Below are positions 35,629-36,638 of a stretch of DNA of 36,638 nt, piece by piece (position 1 is the first letter of the stretch; each line of letters opens with the position of its first letter). The DNA is taken from contig JAADHN010000102.1 of the NCBI GenBank assembly GCA_013151865.1, positions 1 to 36,638 of the forward strand, given 5' to 3'. The notes under the pieces are model-generated. The model made no database searches. It was not told the DNA's origin and saw only the letters and a list, made by a program, of their open reading frames with translations. This DNA is from Kiritimatiellota bacterium. Lineage in GTDB: Bacteria > Verrucomicrobiota > Lentisphaeria > Oligosphaerales > JAADHN01. Position numbers and translations under genes: made by a program.

Positions 35629-36267
35629 TTACGGGGCGCTCCGTGTCTGCCGGCGTGTTCGATACAGGCGTTCCGTGAATCCGCCTTCCTGCTCGAAGGC
35701 CTCGGCCAGGGCCGCCAACTGACGGTCGAGCAGGCCGCACGCCACCGCGATCAGCACCAACGCCGCGTTGGCCGCGACGCCGGGGTAGGTGGACGGGGTG
35801 GAGGCTCGCTCTTGTCCACTTCGTCCACTGTCCCTGACTTCCCGAACCCACGCCGCCACTTCGGCGGCAGAGGTGCACCGTCGCTCGATCAACCGGGCCC
35901 GGCGCGGATCGTCTCTCGGCCAGAGCGGCAGTCCGCGCTGTCGCAGGAAATCCTCGTAGTCCAGCCGCAGTTCCTCGAGGCTGGCACGGGCTACATTCGT
36001 CAGTTTCAGCTCGAACTTCTTCGAGGTGCCCGAGGCTTGGCTGCCCTCGGCGATGTTCTGCACACCGGAGCGGGCCGCTTGGACCATCTGGTCATGCGTG
36101 CGGCTCCGCCGGTCGATGTAGCGGTCGCAGAACCGCACCGTCACGTCATAAACGAGTTGCGCCACCTGGAAACTCTTCAGTTTCCGGTACCCGCCGTGCT
36201 TCGGGATCAATCTTTCCGGTCCACCGCCTCCGGATTGCCGGGCGTGTCCAAGGTGCGACGGCTTCAT
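35629..36267 (-). CDS. Four-helix-bundle protein with suffix domain (23S-IVP/Avd-like family)
   Basis: Cytosolic protein of 212 residues. The ATG at 36267 is set by the strong ribosome site GAGGAGGT upstream; the frame upstream runs into the GTGGAC array. Residues about 27-140 form the four-helix bundle of the 23S rRNA intervening-sequence/Avd-like family: KLKSFQVAQLVYDVTVRFCD, MVQAARSGVQNIAEGSQA, and NVARASLEELRLDYEDFLRQ. Residues about 162-205 match the short C-terminal 'suffix' region (VAANAALVLIAVACGLLDRQ, then EEGGFTERLYRTR-like). The two are joined by a Ser/Arg/Gly linker (about 146-161) that is itself encoded by the GTGGAC/GTCCAC repeat. Related folds bind nucleic acid, but the function of this family is not established. 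Confidence 0.85.
   Translation of the reverse strand: MKPSHLGHARQSGGGGPERLIPKHGGYRKLKSFQVAQLVYDVTVRFCDRYIDRRSRTHDQMVQAARSGVQNIAEGSQASGTSKKFELKLTNVARASLEELRLDYEDFLRQRGLPLWPRDDPRRARLIERRCTSAAEVAAWVREVRDSGRSGQERASTPSTYPGVAANAALVLIAVACGLLDRQLAALAEAFEQEGGFTERLYRTRRQTRSAP
35789..35828. repeat. GTGGAC/GTCCAC inverted repeat inside the linker of the four-helix-bundle gene
   Basis: GTGGAC (35789) and GTGGAG (35798) are followed by GTCCAC at 35814 and 35823, each pair 9 bases apart, making an inverted repeat with a 10-base centre. It encodes the low-complexity linker between the two protein domains. Confidence 0.7.
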
Positions 36268-36318
36268 CGCGGCTACCTCCTCGCAAGCGGGCGCGTGTAC
36301 CCCGCGACCCCGGGATCG

Positions 36319-36486
36319 GTGGACTGGGTGGACGCAGTGGACAGAGTGGACAAACGCTCGCACCACCCCGTGCGTCCCGCCAACCGGCCCACTGTATCTC
36401 CCCCATATGTCCTGTCCACTTCAGTCCACAGTGCCCACCCTGTGCGTTCCGTCCACTTAGTCCACATCAGTCCACCCCGTCCACTC
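36319..36486. repeat. Facing arrays of a 9-base GTGGAC/GTCCAC repeat upstream of the four-helix-bundle gene
   Basis: Four GTGGAC units start at 36319, 36328, 36337 and 36346, exactly 9 bases apart. After 60 bases the reverse complement GTCCAC occurs at 36414, 36424, 36451, 36460, 36470 and 36479, with GCCCAC at 36433, at 9- or 10-base spacing. The two arrays are inverted relative to each other and could pair as a long imperfect hairpin. They fill the space between the ribosome site of the gene and the stop of the next minus-strand frame. Confidence 0.85.
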
Positions 36487-36514
36487 TGCCTCCTGTGCCC
36501 CCAGCTCTGGAGAA

Positions 36515-36638
36515 TCACCCTGCTTCGTTGGGCGTGAGTTGTGGGGTGCCGGAGGCGACGATCTTACGCGGAGAGGCGTGAACCTCCGCCGCCGTGCGCG
36601 GTTTGTGATGCTGAGTTTTTACTGCGGTTCGAACAGGA
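36515..36638 (-). CDS. C-terminal end of a minus-strand gene cut by the window edge
   Basis: An open minus-strand frame enters from the right edge and stops at 36515-36517. The 40 visible residues (ending RKIVASGTPQLTPNEAG) look like a plausible disordered tail and lack the arginine excess of chance frames. Too little is visible for any function. If real, its stop lies about 30 bases before the GTCCAC array and it would be upstream of the four-helix-bundle gene on the same strand. Confidence 0.3.
   Translation of the reverse strand, partial: PVRTAVKTQHHKPRTAAEVHASPRKIVASGTPQLTPNEAG

Noticed and set aside
36319-36486. The GTGGAC/GTCCAC arrays as a CRISPR
   Set aside because: The units are 6 bases with 3-4 base spacers and face each other. 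CRISPR repeats are longer with unique spacers, and no cas gene is present.
35458-36537. A 359-codon plus-strand frame opposite the four-helix-bundle gene
   Set aside because: The minus-strand product has clear family helices and a strong ribosome site; the plus frame translates the repeats as Val-Asp runs and has no domain.

Overview
The window is GC-rich (well above 60 % by eye) and gene-dense, and reads like a chromosomal segment from an uncultured member of the PVC group, most likely Kiritimatiellota, Lentisphaerota, Verrucomicrobiota or Planctomycetota. The reasons are family-level and inferential: very large secreted carbohydrate-active proteins with CBM9-like and discoidin modules, a PQQ-type beta-propeller fused to a methyltransferase-like domain, a Ser/Thr kinase fused to a cyclic-nucleotide-binding domain, a sigma-54 activator with an unrecognised N-terminus, and a 'four-helix bundle plus suffix' protein surrounded by short GTGGAC/GTCCAC repeats. 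No rRNA, CRISPR, prophage or insertion sequence was seen.

Layout. 1-771: non-coding, with palindromes and a structured stretch before a short PAS/DHp-like signalling protein (772-1452). 1688-1778: tRNA-Ser(GGA), followed by a second, broken copy of its 3' end enclosing three consecutive hairpins (1854-1964). 2068-4529: a double-ACT protein and a Ser/Thr kinase with a cNMP domain. 4824-6861: two adjacent medium-chain dehydrogenases with a 4-nt gap. 6930-9006 (minus strand): a non-canonical Nramp-like transporter followed by tsaE. 9511-9912: an HD-domain protein.

10081-19717: an array on the plus strand of a large glycoside-hydrolase-like secreted protein, a GNAT-like acyltransferase, a secreted alpha/beta-hydrolase with a visible Ser-Asp-His triad, and a frameshifted exported methyltransferase/PQQ-propeller protein. 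19818-21371 (minus): a sigma-54-dependent activator, divergent from a sodium-pumping biotin decarboxylase set, oadG-oadA-oadB (21825-26339). Next come a DapA/NanA-type aldolase (26429-27364), a short leader with competing RNA hairpins, and two giant secreted proteins (27452-30850 and 31345-35283). The window closes with the four-helix-bundle gene on the minus strand (35629-36267), its repeat arrays, and the end of one more minus-strand gene.

Taken together the genes suggest a heterotrophic polysaccharide degrader. Secreted hydrolases and an esterase would release sugars or uronic acids, dehydrogenases and an aldolase would carry them toward pyruvate, and the Oad complex would couple decarboxylation of an oxoacid or acyl-CoA to Na+ export. 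This linkage is inference from gene neighbourhood only. The strongest points for a second look are the repeat arrays at the four-helix-bundle gene, the broken tRNA tail with its three hairpins, the Nramp-like protein lacking both metal-site motifs, and the leader at 27365-27451.
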